This document shows, one piece after another, positions 43,800-53,909 of a stretch of 64,000 bases of DNA (the stretch's first letter is position 1; every line of letters begins with the position of its first letter). The notes under the pieces are model-generated. The model was not told the origin of the DNA and made no database searches. It was given only the letters and a program-made list of their open reading frames with translations. This DNA is from Acetobacter estunensis. GTDB taxonomy: Bacteria > Pseudomonadota > Alphaproteobacteria > Acetobacterales > Acetobacteraceae. Both the position numbers and the translations under genes were made by a program. The stretch spans positions 62,001 to 126,000 of the forward strand of contig NZ_JAHRDV010000005.1 in NCBI RefSeq assembly GCF_019083805.1, given 5' to 3'.

Positions 43800-44828
43800 T
43801 CAGAGGAGTTTCGTCATTTTCAGCAGAAACCATGTCCCTACCATGATGAGAAAGCATAATCCGCCAGCCTCGACCGTGCCCCATTGGCCAGCGGCCAGAA
43901 ACATGCCGCCTGTGTTCATGCCGAAGAAGCCGGTCACAAAGGTTGCTGGCAGCATCATCGTCGTTCCAACCGAGACGATGTAGAGGCGTCGGTTGGTCTC
44001 TTCCGCCTGATTGGATGTCAGCTCGTCCTGCAGCGAGCGTGCCCGGTCCTGAAGAGCGAGAAGATCGTCCAGTGCGCCATGGATTTGACGCTCCGAGCGG
44101 TCACGTAGATCATCCTCCGCCCATTCGGGCAGTTCCAGTTCCTCGTCCTGAAAGATGCGGTTTACCGGCGAGATCACGCGCCGCAGTTCCGTCGAGCGAC
44201 GACGCACCTGACCCAACATGCCGCCCATCCGGCCCAGATCCGTGTCACGATCCAGCAGCAGCAGCACGTCTTCGGCACGATCGAGCTGGTCGTCCAGTCG
44301 CGACATGGTCCGTCGGGCCGTATCGGCAAATTCCAGAAGAGCGCGGTCCACGAGGCCGGCGGGATTGTCCGGTACCTGTCTGCGCTGGATTTCGCGATAC
44401 ACCACGCCAAGCGCTGGAATGGGGTGACGGCGTGTCGTCACCAGCAGCGTGGGCAGCATCGCAAAGCGCCAGACGCACACGTCCCGGTCATCTTCCGAGG
44501 CCGCATCGTCGAAGGCGGGCAGCGCGCCATAGACAAGATCCCCTTCGGCTTCCAGCCGGGCGCCCTTGTCGGTGTTGGTCAGCGTCTGTTGTGCGTCTTC
44601 CGTCAGACAGGGGATAGCTTCCACCTGCGCGCGTGAGCGTGTGTGCACGATGTCGAAATGCAGCCAGACCCAGCCACCTTTGGCAGGAGGGTCTCCCGCC
44701 AGAGCGCGGACGATTTCATCGCTTTCCAGTTTCTCCGGCGGTTCGCCGGGCAGAAGGCGAATGGCCCAGACCAGCCCATCGGCAAGAGCGTTGTCCGGAT
44801 CGGGAAAGGGCGGACGGATGTCGTTCAT
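43800..44828 (-). CDS. CorA/ZntB-family divalent cation transporter
   Basis: 342 residues. A large N-terminal cytoplasmic domain and long stalk helices (RRTMSRLDDQLDRAEDVLLLLDRD) lead to two C-terminal membrane helices, with the pore motif GMN in FVTGFFGMNTGG. The WLHFD and PTLLVTTRR segments fit the ZntB branch, so Zn2+ (proton-coupled) rather than Mg2+ is likely. Length is normal. Confidence 0.9.
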   Translation of the reverse strand: MNDIRPPFPDPDNALADGLVWAIRLLPGEPPEKLESDEIVRALAGDPPAKGGWVWLHFDIVHTRSRAQVEAIPCLTEDAQQTLTNTDKGARLEAEGDLVYGALPAFDDAASEDDRDVCVWRFAMLPTLLVTTRRHPIPALGVVYREIQRRQVPDNPAGLVDRALLEFADTARRTMSRLDDQLDRAEDVLLLLDRDTDLGRMGGMLGQVRRRSTELRRVISPVNRIFQDEELELPEWAEDDLRDRSERQIHGALDDLLALQDRARSLQDELTSNQAEETNRRLYIVSVGTTMMLPATFVTGFFGMNTGGMFLAAGQWGTVEAGGLCFLIMVGTWFLLKMTKLL

Positions 44829-44989
44829 CGCGGTTCCTTCCTTTCCGGAACTGTGGAAGGGGGCTGGAAGACGGGGGTGACACCATTTGCGTCACAGGTT
44901 TCGTGATCTTGCACAGTCCGCGTTGGCTGGCAATGCAGCTCCAAGGCACACTGTGCGGCAGATGATGTCTTCAATACCATGCAAGAATG

Positions 44990-46354
44990 TCAGCCGCGTG
45001 GCAGCACCACGCGCGCGCGCAGACCGCCTTCGGGGCGGTTGGAGAGTTCCAGTACGCCATTGGCGCGTTCGACCTCACGCTTGACGATGGCAAGACCCAG
45101 CCCCAGCCCGCCCGTGCGCCGTGAACGCGAAAGTTCAAGCCGGTGAAAGGCGTTTGTAATACGCGGCATCTCATTTTCAGGAATGCCGGGGCCGTTGTCC
45201 TCCACATCGATCATCACGCTTTCCGCCTTGGGAGTCAGGCGGATGACGGCGGAGCCCGCGTAATGCAGCGCATTTTCCACCAGATTGGTGAACACCCGTT
45301 TTGTGGCCAGTGGCGGCAGGACAATCGAGAGACGGTCCGGCCCTTCATACGTGACGTCACCCCCGCGGTCTGTGGCGTCATCAGCAATGGTGGAGAGGAG
45401 TGTTGCCAGATCGAGGGTACGGCACGCTTCGCGCGCCTTTTCGCCCGAGAGATAGGCCAGAACACCATCGACCATCGCTTCCATCTCGTCGATATCGGCT
45501 TCGATGGAATCCCGTGCTTCCTCGTCGGTCAGGAAACCGGCCCGTAGGCGCAACCGCGCCAGCGGCGTGCGCAGATCGTGCGAGACAGCGGCCAGCGCTT
45601 CGGTCCGGTCATCGATCAGATGCGCGATGCGGCCCTGCATGGCGTTGATGGCGTGCGCCAGTCGTCGCACTTCGCCCGGTCCCTTTTCCGCCAGAGGTTC
45701 CCATTCTCCTGCGCCGACCGTGTCCGCCACGGTCACGAGGGCGCGCAGGGGAAGGCTGAGCGCACGAACCAGCATCAGAGCCACGAAAAGGACAGCCAGT
45801 GCCACGATGGCCGCTGTCGCCACTCCACGCGTGACGAGGTGGCTGCGCAGGATGTCAGGTGCTGTGAAACCGATCAGGCTGCCATCGGAGAGATGCAGCG
45901 TGCCGCTGATGTCGGTCCAGCGACCCGGGCCGCCGGGATGAAGCTGAAGATGCGTCTGGGCGAGTGTCGGGTTGGCGTTGACAAGCTGCTGGTGCAACTG
46001 CGCCAGTCCCTTCGGCTCCGGATGGGTGTCGAGTTCCGCGTCGGCCGGTTTCCAGACGATCTGGAGGTCGCCCGTGGACAGCATGGTGGCCAGCACAGGT
46101 CGCGTCGTGGGCGCAGCCCCGTCGATGACGCGGACATCCGTCGCCAGTCGTTCTCCAATCAGATCGAAGCGATCCGTGTCCTCGATGACGGCTTCAGCGT
46201 GCTGGTAGAGCGTCCAGCTGGCAACGAACACCATGCCAATGGAGGCAAGCAGCACCAGCATGACGCGCCCGACCAGCCCGCGCGGCCAGAGCCGGATGAG
46301 CCGTTCCCTGCCCTGCCCCACCACCTGCCGCCTGTTTCCGGCATTGACGATCAC
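44990..46354 (-). CDS. Sensor histidine kinase (EnvZ-like)
   Basis: 454 residues. TM1 at about 29-50, a periplasmic sensor domain of about 125 residues, TM2 at about 175-198 (VATAAIVALAVLFVALMLVRAL), HAMP, then the H-box ALAAVSHDLRTPLARLR, N-box NLVENALHYAG and G-boxes DNGPGIP and GGLGLGLAIV. Overlaps the response regulator gene (GTGA), so the pair is co-translated. The signal is unknown. Confidence 0.93.
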   Translation of the reverse strand: MIVNAGNRRQVVGQGRERLIRLWPRGLVGRVMLVLLASIGMVFVASWTLYQHAEAVIEDTDRFDLIGERLATDVRVIDGAAPTTRPVLATMLSTGDLQIVWKPADAELDTHPEPKGLAQLHQQLVNANPTLAQTHLQLHPGGPGRWTDISGTLHLSDGSLIGFTAPDILRSHLVTRGVATAAIVALAVLFVALMLVRALSLPLRALVTVADTVGAGEWEPLAEKGPGEVRRLAHAINAMQGRIAHLIDDRTEALAAVSHDLRTPLARLRLRAGFLTDEEARDSIEADIDEMEAMVDGVLAYLSGEKAREACRTLDLATLLSTIADDATDRGGDVTYEGPDRLSIVLPPLATKRVFTNLVENALHYAGSAVIRLTPKAESVMIDVEDNGPGIPENEMPRITNAFHRLELSRSRRTGGLGLGLAIVKREVERANGVLELSNRPEGGLRARVVLPRG

Positions 46355-47148
46355 ACGCGCTCGATGGGCGCAGTGAAGATGTAGCCCTGTCCGCGCACGG
46401 TGCGGATCAGGTTGTCCGCTTCCGTTCCGAGCTTGCGGCGCAGGCGGCTGACCAGAACATCAATGGAGCGGTCCGATACATCGCCCAGACGGGTGCGCGA
46501 AAGTTCGAGCAGCCGGTCACGCCCGATGACACGCTGGGGATGGTCGAGGAAGCTGACCAGCAGATCGTGCTCGGCTCCTGAGATGTCCACGATGGCGCCG
46601 GTGGGATCGGTGAGTTCGCGACGCCGGAGGTCGAGCGACCAGCCCGCGAAGTTGATGATCTCGCGCCGTGTGCGTCCCGCTGGCGGCGTAGCCAGCGCGG
46701 ATTGTCCCCGCCGGAGCACGGCCCGCACACGGGCCAGCAGTTCCTTCTGGCCGAAGGGTTTGGCCACATAATCATCGGCGCCCAGTTCAAGTCCGAGCAC
46801 GCGATCGAGTTCCTCACCGCGCGCGGAGACCATGATGATGGGAACATGCGTGAAGGATTCGTCCTCCACTTCCCCGCGTATGCCGCCCTGACGGAGTGTC
46901 CGGCACAGATCCAGCCCGTTCATGCCGGGCATCATGACATCGAGAATGATGAGATCGGCCGGGTCCGTCTTCAGGGCGTCCCACATGTTCTTCGCGTCCG
47001 GCACGGCGCGGATGCGGTAGCCATCGGATTGAAGGGTGCGACTCAGGAGCGTTCTCATTCCCGGATCGTCTTCCACGATCAGGATGCGCGTGGGGAGATC
47101 CTGCAAAGAGGAAGGGCTGGGCGAAGAGGTCTGCGTCATCGTCGGCAT
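46351..47148 (-). CDS. OmpR-family response regulator
   Basis: About 265 residues. Receiver domain ILIVEDDPGMRTLL with phosphorylated Asp in LIILDVMMPGMNG, switch Ser in MVSARGEE and Lys in YVAKPFGQKE; a C-terminal winged helix (AEHDLLVSFLDHPQRVIGRDRLLELSR...IRTVRGQGYIF, in outline) binds DNA. The closest named type is OmpR. Starts possible at 47154 (GTG), 47148 or 47139 (ATG). Confidence 0.93.
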   Translation of the reverse strand: MPTMTQTSSPSPSSLQDLPTRILIVEDDPGMRTLLSRTLQSDGYRIRAVPDAKNMWDALKTDPADLIILDVMMPGMNGLDLCRTLRQGGIRGEVEDESFTHVPIIMVSARGEELDRVLGLELGADDYVAKPFGQKELLARVRAVLRRGQSALATPPAGRTRREIINFAGWSLDLRRRELTDPTGAIVDISGAEHDLLVSFLDHPQRVIGRDRLLELSRTRLGDVSDRSIDVLVSRLRRKLGTEADNLIRTVRGQGYIFTAPIERV

Positions 47149-47236
47149 CACCACGCTCTAAGGTCAGGGCACTGAAAGGAAAGTGTAGCTGGGAGAGCGG
47201 ATGGCGTCGAGAACGGACCGCAGAAGTCCTCTTTCC

Positions 47237-48316
47237 TCAGCTCCGGCAGATTACCCCACCACCCAGCACGCGCGATCCGTCATACAGAACGCAGGCCTGA
47301 CCGGGGGCGGGCAGGGCGGCCTCGTCCAGCACGACCTCCGCTTCTCCCGACGCCAGAGAACGCACGGACGCCAGTCGCGGTTCCTCACGTGCGCGCAACT
47401 GCACGCGGCAGCGCACCGCGTCTCCGCTGGCCTCGTCAGGCGGCGTGATGAGCCAGTTCATGTCGCGCAGACGACAGACCGTCACTTTGGCGCGTTCGCG
47501 GGGACCGACGACGATGCGTCGCATGGCGGGTTCGATGTCCACCACCATCTGCCGTTCGCCACCGATCTGGGCGGCGTTGCCCAGCCGGCGCGTCTGCCCG
47601 ACCGTGAAACGCGTCACCCCTTCATGATGGCCCAGCACGTGCCCCTCACGGTCCACGATCTCGCCCTCACCACGCATTTCAGGGCGAAGCGTTTCCACCA
47701 GTTCGGCATAGGAGCCGTTGGGCACGAAGCACAGATCCTGACTGTCCGGCTTGTCCGCCACCAGCAGCCCGAAGCGTTCGGCCTCGGCGCGGACAGCCTC
47801 CTTGTCGGGCATTTCGCCAAGAGGAAAGCGAAGATAGTCCAGCTGCTCGCGCGTGGTTGCGAAGAGAAACCAGCTCTGATCGCGTGAAGCATCGACGGGA
47901 CGATGCAGTTCCGCGCCCTCTGGTCCTTCCATCCGGCGCACATAATGCCCCGTGGCCATGGCGTAGGCTCCGATGTCGCGGGCCAACCCCAAAAGATCGG
48001 TGAACTTGACGCCCTGATTGCAGGCCACGCATGGAACGGGTGTCTCGCCTTTGGCATAGGAGGCGGCGAAACGGTCGATCACGCTTTCGCGGAACCGCTG
48101 CTCGGCATCGATGACATAATGCGGGATGCCCAGTCGCTCACACACTTCGCGAGCGTCCTGAATGTCGCGCCCCGCGCAGCACGCGCCCTTCTTGGCCGCG
48201 CCGCGCGTGTCATAAAGCTGGAGCGTGGCCCCGATGACCTCGTGTCCCTCTTCCACCAGCTTTGCGGCGACCACGGAACTGTCCACGCCGCCGGACATGG
48301 CCACGAGAATGCGCAT
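47237..48316 (-). CDS. mnmA: tRNA-specific 2-thiouridylase MnmA
   Basis: 359 residues. The PP-loop SGGVDSSV at the N-terminus activates U34; catalytic cysteines are in CVACNQGVKF and in the C-terminal half (LCFVPNG region), and the ATGHYVR motif is present. It forms s2U34 in tRNA-Lys, -Glu and -Gln using sulfur relayed from a cysteine desulfurase. Such a desulfurase and a ferredoxin are encoded just upstream on the same strand. Confidence 0.96.
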   Translation of the reverse strand: MRILVAMSGGVDSSVVAAKLVEEGHEVIGATLQLYDTRGAAKKGACCAGRDIQDAREVCERLGIPHYVIDAEQRFRESVIDRFAASYAKGETPVPCVACNQGVKFTDLLGLARDIGAYAMATGHYVRRMEGPEGAELHRPVDASRDQSWFLFATTREQLDYLRFPLGEMPDKEAVRAEAERFGLLVADKPDSQDLCFVPNGSYAELVETLRPEMRGEGEIVDREGHVLGHHEGVTRFTVGQTRRLGNAAQIGGERQMVVDIEPAMRRIVVGPRERAKVTVCRLRDMNWLITPPDEASGDAVRCRVQLRAREEPRLASVRSLASGEAEVVLDEAALPAPGQACVLYDGSRVLGGGVICRS

Positions 48317-48358
48317 GATGTTGCTCCTCCCGGCCGGGCGGCGTGACCCGCCCCGGCT

Positions 48359-48673
48359 TCAGCTCTTGCGTGGAAGACGTACCTTCAGTCCGTCCAGTGC
48401 TTCGGTCATGATGATCTGACAGCCAAGGCGCGACGTCGCTTCCAGCCCGAAGGCGAGGTCAAGCATGTCTTCCTCATCGTCCGTGGGGGGTGTCAGTTTG
48501 GGCGCCCAGGACGGATCGACGATGACATGACAGGTGGCGCAGGCCAGCGAACCTTCGCACGCGCCTTCGAGATCGACCCCGTGCTTGTGGGCGATCTCAA
48601 GGACGGACAGACCCACCGGCGCATCGACCGTGCGTTCCGTACCATCGGGCTCGACAAAGATCATGTTGGTCAT
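48359..48673 (-). CDS. Adrenodoxin-type 2Fe-2S ferredoxin
   Basis: 104 residues. Cluster cysteines in [16 protein letters not shown] and the fourth in SRLGCQIIM, the vertebrate-type/ISC ferredoxin pattern, with [11 protein letters not shown] between. It supplies electrons for Fe-S assembly. It lies between iscS and mnmA in a probable sulfur-transfer transcript. Confidence 0.93.
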   Translation of the reverse strand: MTNMIFVEPDGTERTVDAPVGLSVLEIAHKHGVDLEGACEGSLACATCHVIVDPSWAPKLTPPTDDEEDMLDLAFGLEATSRLGCQIIMTEALDGLKVRLPRKS

Positions 48674-48687
48674 TTCGGGCTTCCCGC

Positions 48688-49863
48688 TCAGGCTGTCTCG
48701 CGGGCCGGAGCCTGTGCCCGGACCCGCTGCGCCGCTTGGGCCAGAAGGCCCGCCGCACGCACAATATCGGCGGGGGTGGTAAAGCGTCCGGGCGAGAGAC
48801 GCAAGCTTTCGGCGGCCTCCACGGCGCTCAGCCCCATGGCCGTCAGCACCGAGGAGGCCGCCAGTTCTGCCGAGGAACAGGCCGAGCCAACCGAAAGCGC
48901 CAGTTCGGGCGCCTCTTTCATTACCGCCAGAGCGGGGGCACCCAGCAGCCGCAGATTCAACACGCCCGGCAGGCGTGGCGCGTCCTTGGCATTAAGCGTG
49001 AACGCCACCTGTCGCTGTGCCAATTGCGCGCACAGCGTTTCCGCCAGCCGTGCCAGATGCCGTGCGTCCTTCTGGCCCTCTTCATGCGCAATGCGCGCCG
49101 CCATGCCGAACCCTGCGATGAGGGCCGAGGGCAGTGTGCCCGAGCGCAGTCCCCGTTCCTGCCCTCCACCGGAAAACAACGGCTCCAGCCGTACGCGCGG
49201 GCGACGACGCACGAACAGCGCGCCGACACCTTTGGGACCGTACATCTTGTGTGCGGTGAGGGAAGCCAGATCGAGATCTAGCGCCCCTACATCCAGCGCC
49301 ACCTTGCCTGCTGCTTGCGCGAGGTCGGAATGGAACAGCGCTCCTGCGTCTTTGACGATGCGCCCGAGTGTGCGCAGATCCTGCAAAACGCCGGTCTCGT
49401 TATTGGCCGCCATGATGCTGACGAGTGCCGTGGGTACCTGCAAGGCTTCGTGCAGTTCATCGGGGTTCACCAGACCATTACGGTCCACTCCCAGCACCAC
49501 AGGGTCGAACCCTTCCCGCGCCAGATCCCGCACACTTTCAAGGACGCATTTATGCTCGGTGGCGAGGGTGATGACCCGTTTGCGTCCATCGCCCTGTCGC
49601 GCCCGGAAGCGCGCGGCTCCTTTGATGGCGAGGTTGTTGGCTTCAGTCGCCCCGGAGGTGAAGACGATCTCGCGGCTGTCCGCGCCGATCAGCGCCGCCA
49701 CGTTACGTCGCGCTGTCTCCACCATGTCCGCCGCGCGGTGGCCGGGTGCGTGCGTATCGCTGTGCGGGTTGGCGAATTCCTGCGTGAAGAGAGGCGTCAT
49801 ATACGCCAGTACACGCGGGTCGCAGGGCGTGCTGGCCGCATTGTCGAGATAGATCTCGTCCAT
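48688..49863 (-). CDS. Cysteine desulfurase (IscS/NifS-like)
   Basis: 391 residues. PLP lysine in [13 protein letters not shown] (His-Lys), the N-terminal [16 protein letters not shown] motif, and the mobile active-site Cys in [17 protein letters not shown]. The short Cys loop fits group I enzymes. It provides sulfur to Fe-S assembly and to MnmA. The ATG at 49863 follows GGAGG; an in-frame ATG at 49926 is unlikely. Confidence 0.93.
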   Translation of the reverse strand: MDEIYLDNAASTPCDPRVLAYMTPLFTQEFANPHSDTHAPGHRAADMVETARRNVAALIGADSREIVFTSGATEANNLAIKGAARFRARQGDGRKRVITLATEHKCVLESVRDLAREGFDPVVLGVDRNGLVNPDELHEALQVPTALVSIMAANNETGVLQDLRTLGRIVKDAGALFHSDLAQAAGKVALDVGALDLDLASLTAHKMYGPKGVGALFVRRRPRVRLEPLFSGGGQERGLRSGTLPSALIAGFGMAARIAHEEGQKDARHLARLAETLCAQLAQRQVAFTLNAKDAPRLPGVLNLRLLGAPALAVMKEAPELALSVGSACSSAELAASSVLTAMGLSAVEAAESLRLSPGRFTTPADIVRAAGLLAQAAQRVRAQAPARETA

Positions 49864-50052
49864 TCGGTGGTCCTCCCCGCGTAATGTGTGTTTCCGCAAG
49901 GTGGGGATTACCACGAGGGAAGGCAAGGATGCATCGCTACAGGATGCCCGCCAGTTGAGTACGAGGCGCGGATGCTGCGATCAGATGAGTGATAAGGCGC
50001 TGTGAGGTGTCGCCGCCGTATTCAGGCTTTTTTGGAAAGGATGATCGTCGCC

Positions 50053-50259
50053 TTATCCGGCTTCTCCATCATTCGGGCCAACACCCTTGAGAGCGTTGAG
50101 CACCGTTTCGGGAATATCAGAGGATGACACATTCAGATAGCGGCAGACGGCAATCGCGACGGAAGCGGAGACGGCTTCAGGTGTTTCCCCTGAGGGCGTC
50201 AATGCGTATTCCCTGATAGCGCTTTCCACTTTTTGAACGAGGGTGGGCTTTGCATTCAT
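50053..50259 (-). CDS. Small hypothetical protein
   Basis: 68 residues (AKPTLVQKVESAIREYALTPSGETPEAVSASVAIAVCRYLNVSSSDIPETVLNAL, in outline), helical, soluble, protein-like codon use. Not recognised. The start lies close to a further upstream minus-strand frame that I reject. Confidence 0.5.
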   Translation of the reverse strand: MNAKPTLVQKVESAIREYALTPSGETPEAVSASVAIAVCRYLNVSSSDIPETVLNALKGVGPNDGEAG

Positions 50260-50568
50260 GGTGGCATCGTCCCTGCGTGAGGAGTGTCCTTTTCAACGTC
50301 TCGATGAAAGAGAAGATGCATGTCGGAAAAAATTGACGGATGACTTGTATCGACAGTGAAAGTTTCTGTTACAAAGTGGCGTTCATTCTTTTTCTGACGT
50401 GAAAAAATCAGGTTTCTGTCTATTTTCCGGAATACTTCCAGACCTTTCCAAATATAGAAAAATACGTTTGCATCAGAACCTTTTCTAAACCGGACTGGAA
50501 GCCGTAACGCAATCCCGCTAAGATCGAGTCGAAATATTTTGTTATGATATTGTAACGCGAGGTAAAGC
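50260..50568. other. AT-rich upstream region of the His-rich protein gene
   Basis: About 310 bases, AT-rich, presumably the promoter region of the rightward gene (TATGAT near 50542 could be its -10 box). A minus-strand frame across it lacks protein-like character. Confidence 0.4.
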
Positions 50569-51762
50569 ATGTCCGATATCGATCTGACACAGAATAACAG
50601 TCAGACCACCCTGTCAGGTGGTGGCAATTCCGTGCAGGTGGCGGGAACGAATGAAAGCGTGCTGGGTGTTTCCAGTGGTGACAGGATTTTCCTCGGAACC
50701 GGCGCTTCCGCGAATGTCTATGGCACCTACGGCACCGTGAACGCCACGAATGCCAGTGCCACGGTCAATCTTTACACCGATACGGCGTCTGGCACCGCGC
50801 CCGAATACGACAATGTTCTTGTCGCGGCTTCCAACGTCACGGTGAAAGATGTTTCGGGGGCGTCTGTGCTGGCGGACAGTCCGCTGTTCAAGCGGAACAT
50901 GATCTATGTGGCCAATGACCTGACGAATATTACTCTCTCGGGAAATAATGAAGGCATCCGGATCGGGAGCAACGTCACGGTCACGATCAATGGCAGCAAC
51001 GAGACCATTCTTGCGGGCACAGGGGACACCATCATCGTCAATGGTGCCGATGATTATGTGAAAGCCATCAACTCAACCGTAACATTCAGCGGCAGTGGTG
51101 GAACGGTCGGTGGCGCAGGCGACACGGTCACGCATGGTTCCTACGACAAGGAAGACATGTGGCACGCGGTACGCGATACGACCATAAATACCAAGGGTTA
51201 TGAATGGTCCTCGTCTTCCGACACCATGACCGATCTGAGCGGACTTGCGATGCCGGAATTCGCGGCAGGTAACGCCACCACTGTTGATGCCGATTATTAC
51301 GCCTTCAAGAAAGGCGAGCAGGACACCAGTCATGACAGGCGGCGTCATCACAAACATCACCACCATAAGCACCACCACAAACATCATCATGACACTCAGA
51401 CGGCTGCAACCAGCAGCACGACATCCACTGAACAGACATTACCCACATTCATTAGCAGTGCCGCTGATACGGGTACGCAGACCGTCGCCGCAACCAGTGC
51501 GCTTCTGACGCAGGCGTCCACCGCAACCTCCACGCCCGCGCTCACTTCGACGGCTTCCAGTTCACTGGCCCTGCATGCGTTGTCACAGGCGGCCGGACTG
51601 TCAGCGGGCACTCTGTCGGGAACCAGCACTCTTCCCACAACGGCTACGACCTACGCGGCGACGGACATCACACAGGCCAGCAATCATCATGCTGTCACCA
51701 TGGTGCCGACCGATAGCAGCACGTCGGCCCTTTCTTCTGCTGTTCTGAACTCCCAGTCATAG
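50569..51762 (+). CDS. Repeat-rich acidic protein with a polyhistidine tract
   Basis: 397 residues. Residues 1-190 are Gly/Asn/Ser/Thr-rich with beta-solenoid-like repeats (SGGGNSVQVAGTNESVLGVSSGD, NVTVTINGSNETILAGTGDTIIVNGADD, outlined), as in hemolysin-type or adhesin passengers. Residues 260-274 hold 12 histidines separated by lysines (HHKHHHHKHHHKHHH), a natural metal-binding tract, followed by a Ser/Thr/Ala-rich tail. No N-terminal signal peptide is visible, so type I or unconventional export would be needed. Function unknown; metal sequestration or adhesion are guesses. Confidence 0.75.
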   Translation: MSDIDLTQNNSQTTLSGGGNSVQVAGTNESVLGVSSGDRIFLGTGASANVYGTYGTVNATNASATVNLYTDTASGTAPEYDNVLVAASNVTVKDVSGASVLADSPLFKRNMIYVANDLTNITLSGNNEGIRIGSNVTVTINGSNETILAGTGDTIIVNGADDYVKAINSTVTFSGSGGTVGGAGDTVTHGSYDKEDMWHAVRDTTINTKGYEWSSSSDTMTDLSGLAMPEFAAGNATTVDADYYAFKKGEQDTSHDRRRHHKHHHHKHHHKHHHDTQTAATSSTTSTEQTLPTFISSAADTGTQTVAATSALLTQASTATSTPALTSTASSSLALHALSQAAGLSAGTLSGTSTLPTTATTYAATDITQASNHHAVTMVPTDSSTSALSSAVLNSQS

Positions 51763-52121
51763 AAAATTCATGATCGTTTCAGGGGGCGCTGATGATCTGT
51801 ATTCAACAGTGTCCTCTATGGACTGGGAAATGAGGGAAAAGTGAGTGATGTGATGAACCATCGTCACTCATTTTTCTCTCTATCATTTCGATAGGATCTT
51901 CAGATCCAGATATCATGTATGAAGTTCATTTATAAATCGGATCATACATATATTACATGAGATACATTCACAAATAAAAATACACACGTTCTATCTGTCA
52001 TATTGAACATATGCGCCATATATATTGATACTGGTCACGGACTCCCGGGCGTTGTTTGGCGTTCACTACGGACAGCGCAGGCATATGAGGCCTGCCACCT
52101 GTCTCAGGGAGATATTTCATT
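51763..52121. other. AT-rich intergenic region before the esterase
   Basis: About 360 bases, AT-rich beyond the terminator at 51843-51875; no gene was seen. It probably holds the esterase promoter. Confidence 0.5.
51843..51875 (+). terminator. Terminator after the His-rich protein gene
   Basis: GAGTGA/TCACTC with an inner GATG/CATC pairing and a five-T tail. Confidence 0.65.
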
Positions 52122-53078
52122 ATGCCCAAATCCGTCGTTAATCCGGAATTTCTACCCATCCTTGAAAAAATGCCGTCGTTCGATGGCCTGTCCGGGCGTT
52201 CATTGCCTGAAGTCCGCGAAGTCTTTCTCACCTCCGTGCGTCTGATCGAAGGCCGGCCTTTGCCGGGTGTTGTGACGCGGGAGGAATATGTTCCCGGTCC
52301 TGCCAATGCGCCGGATGTCCGGGTTCTGGTCTATTCTCCCGAGAAGGACCGATCGGATGCCCCCGCCATGATCTATATCCATGGCGGAGGGCTCGTCTCA
52401 GGACATCCGGAAGTCGATGATCCCAAATGCCAGATGCTGGCCTCCCGGTTGGGATTCAAGGTGTTCTCGGTGGATTATCGCCTTGCACCGGAAGTGAAAT
52501 ATCCCGGTGCGATCGAGGATTGTTACGCGGTGCTCAAATGGGTGCATGAGAACGAGCAAAAGCTCGGTATCCGGCGCGACAAGGTGGTCGTGGCTGGTGA
52601 AAGTGCGGGTGGCGGTCTGAGCGCTGCGCTCTCGCTTATGGCGCGTGATCGCAAGCAGTACAAACTCGCCTTCCAGCTTCTCATCTATCCCATGTTGGAT
52701 GATCGCACCGCCACAAAAACCGATCCGGGACCGAACTTCGGTGAATTCGTCTGGACACGTTCCGCCAATGACTATGCTTGGCATGCCTATTTGGGTGATG
52801 CCGCCGGTGGGGCGTCCACGCCAGCTTATGCCGCTGCCGCGCGTGCCACCGATCTGACCGGCCTGCCGCCCACTTTTATCGGCGTCGGGTCGATGGATCT
52901 GTTTCTGCGCGAAGATCTCGATTACGCCGCTCGTCTGATGGGCGCTGCCGTGCCGACCGAGGTCATGGTCGTGCCGGGTGCGTATCATGTCTTTGACATG
53001 TATGTGCCGCAGGCCGAACTCAGCTTGCGGTTCGTGGACGCCTACTGCGCGGCCCTGAAGCGTGCTCTCGCTCTTTGA
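52122..53078 (+). CDS. HSL-type alpha/beta-hydrolase (carboxylesterase)
   Basis: 318 residues of the hormone-sensitive-lipase/GDXG family. Oxyanion motif IYIHGGGLVSGH, nucleophile VAGESAGGGLSAAL, acid GSMDLFLRED and His in GAYHVFDMY complete the catalytic triad. Cytosolic, no signal peptide. It hydrolyses short- to medium-chain esters; natural substrate unknown. A GC-rich hairpin follows. Confidence 0.92.
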   Translation: MPKSVVNPEFLPILEKMPSFDGLSGRSLPEVREVFLTSVRLIEGRPLPGVVTREEYVPGPANAPDVRVLVYSPEKDRSDAPAMIYIHGGGLVSGHPEVDDPKCQMLASRLGFKVFSVDYRLAPEVKYPGAIEDCYAVLKWVHENEQKLGIRRDKVVVAGESAGGGLSAALSLMARDRKQYKLAFQLLIYPMLDDRTATKTDPGPNFGEFVWTRSANDYAWHAYLGDAAGGASTPAYAAAARATDLTGLPPTFIGVGSMDLFLREDLDYAARLMGAAVPTEVMVVPGAYHVFDMYVPQAELSLRFVDAYCAALKRALAL

Positions 53079-53084
53079 AAGAGC

Positions 53085-53117
53085 CCCTGTCCGGCCTGAA
53101 GAAAGGGCCGGACAGGG
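53085..53117 (+). terminator. Hairpin after the esterase gene
   Basis: CCCTGTCCGGCC / GGCCGGACAGGG, perfect 12-bp stem starting 6 bases after the stop, without a T-tract. Confidence 0.6.
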
Positions 53118-53259
53118 ATATGACACACAATGTCACGTCATGGCAGCCTTCGGCCTACCGGCGTTTCCAGAAACACGCTCCTAATATTAAGGTCTGCCAT
53201 AATCTTGTACGGTTCATCCGTCACTCACCGAACGATCGATTGTGTAAGGACACTGGATC

Positions 53260-53886
53260 ATGGCAACGGACCGAAACGACCAGCCTCCTTCGGGATGGTG
53301 TGCATCACCAAACGCCATACGGCTCCGCTCGGCCCTGCGCCTTTCCCGCCGTAACACATTGATGGGCGTCGCAGCGGGGGCTGCGCTCGGAGGCTCCGCG
53401 TGGGCGGATGCGCCAGTGGCGGGCGTTGTGCCTGCGGCACCCCTGATGGCACCCGATCATTTCATGGCGCTCTCGCGGCGGCTGACGGATCGGCCTACGC
53501 TCGACGCTCGTATCGGGGCGGCGTTGCTGGACGAACTGCTCAAGGTCGATGCGAAACGCCCGCAGCAATTGCGCAAGCTGCACGCGCTGATGGAGAAAAC
53601 CCGACCGAAGTCAGGAAGCGCGTTTGCCCGCGAAGCCGAAAAGGCTGATCCCGCTTTCCGTGATGTCATCCGCGAGATTCTGGCGGGGTGGTATCGCGGT
53701 GTCGCAAACGGACGCGTCGTGGTCTATCGCTCGGCGCTGATGTTCGACATCACCAAGGACGCGATCTTCCCCAAGACCTATGCCGCTGGCGGCCCATTTT
53801 ATTGGACGAGCAAGCCGCCCGAAGTCGCGCCACCGACCGGCACGCCCGCGCTGCCTCCGATCAAGCTCGTCATTGAGCCGACCTGA
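53260..53886 (+). CDS. Sugar/sugar-acid dehydrogenase small subunit (gluconate 2-DH subunit 3 family)
   Basis: 208 residues with a Tat-type leader (LRLSRRNTLMGVAAGAALGGSAWA), as in the small subunits of membrane-bound FAD dehydrogenases, which guide the folded flavoprotein through Tat. The mature part has DARIGAALLDELLKVD and VYRSALMFDITKDAIFPKTYAAGGPFYW. First gene of a small-large-cytochrome operon; TAAGGA ribosome site before the ATG. Confidence 0.88.
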   Translation: MATDRNDQPPSGWCASPNAIRLRSALRLSRRNTLMGVAAGAALGGSAWADAPVAGVVPAAPLMAPDHFMALSRRLTDRPTLDARIGAALLDELLKVDAKRPQQLRKLHALMEKTRPKSGSAFAREAEKADPAFRDVIREILAGWYRGVANGRVVVYRSALMFDITKDAIFPKTYAAGGPFYWTSKPPEVAPPTGTPALPPIKLVIEPT

Positions 53887-53909
53887 CCACTTCCGGGATT
53901 TTCCTTTCC

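Noticed and set aside
50256..50570. 104-codon minus-strand frame upstream of the His-rich protein
   Set aside because: Lies across a promoter-like AT-rich region and lacks conserved character or a plausible start.
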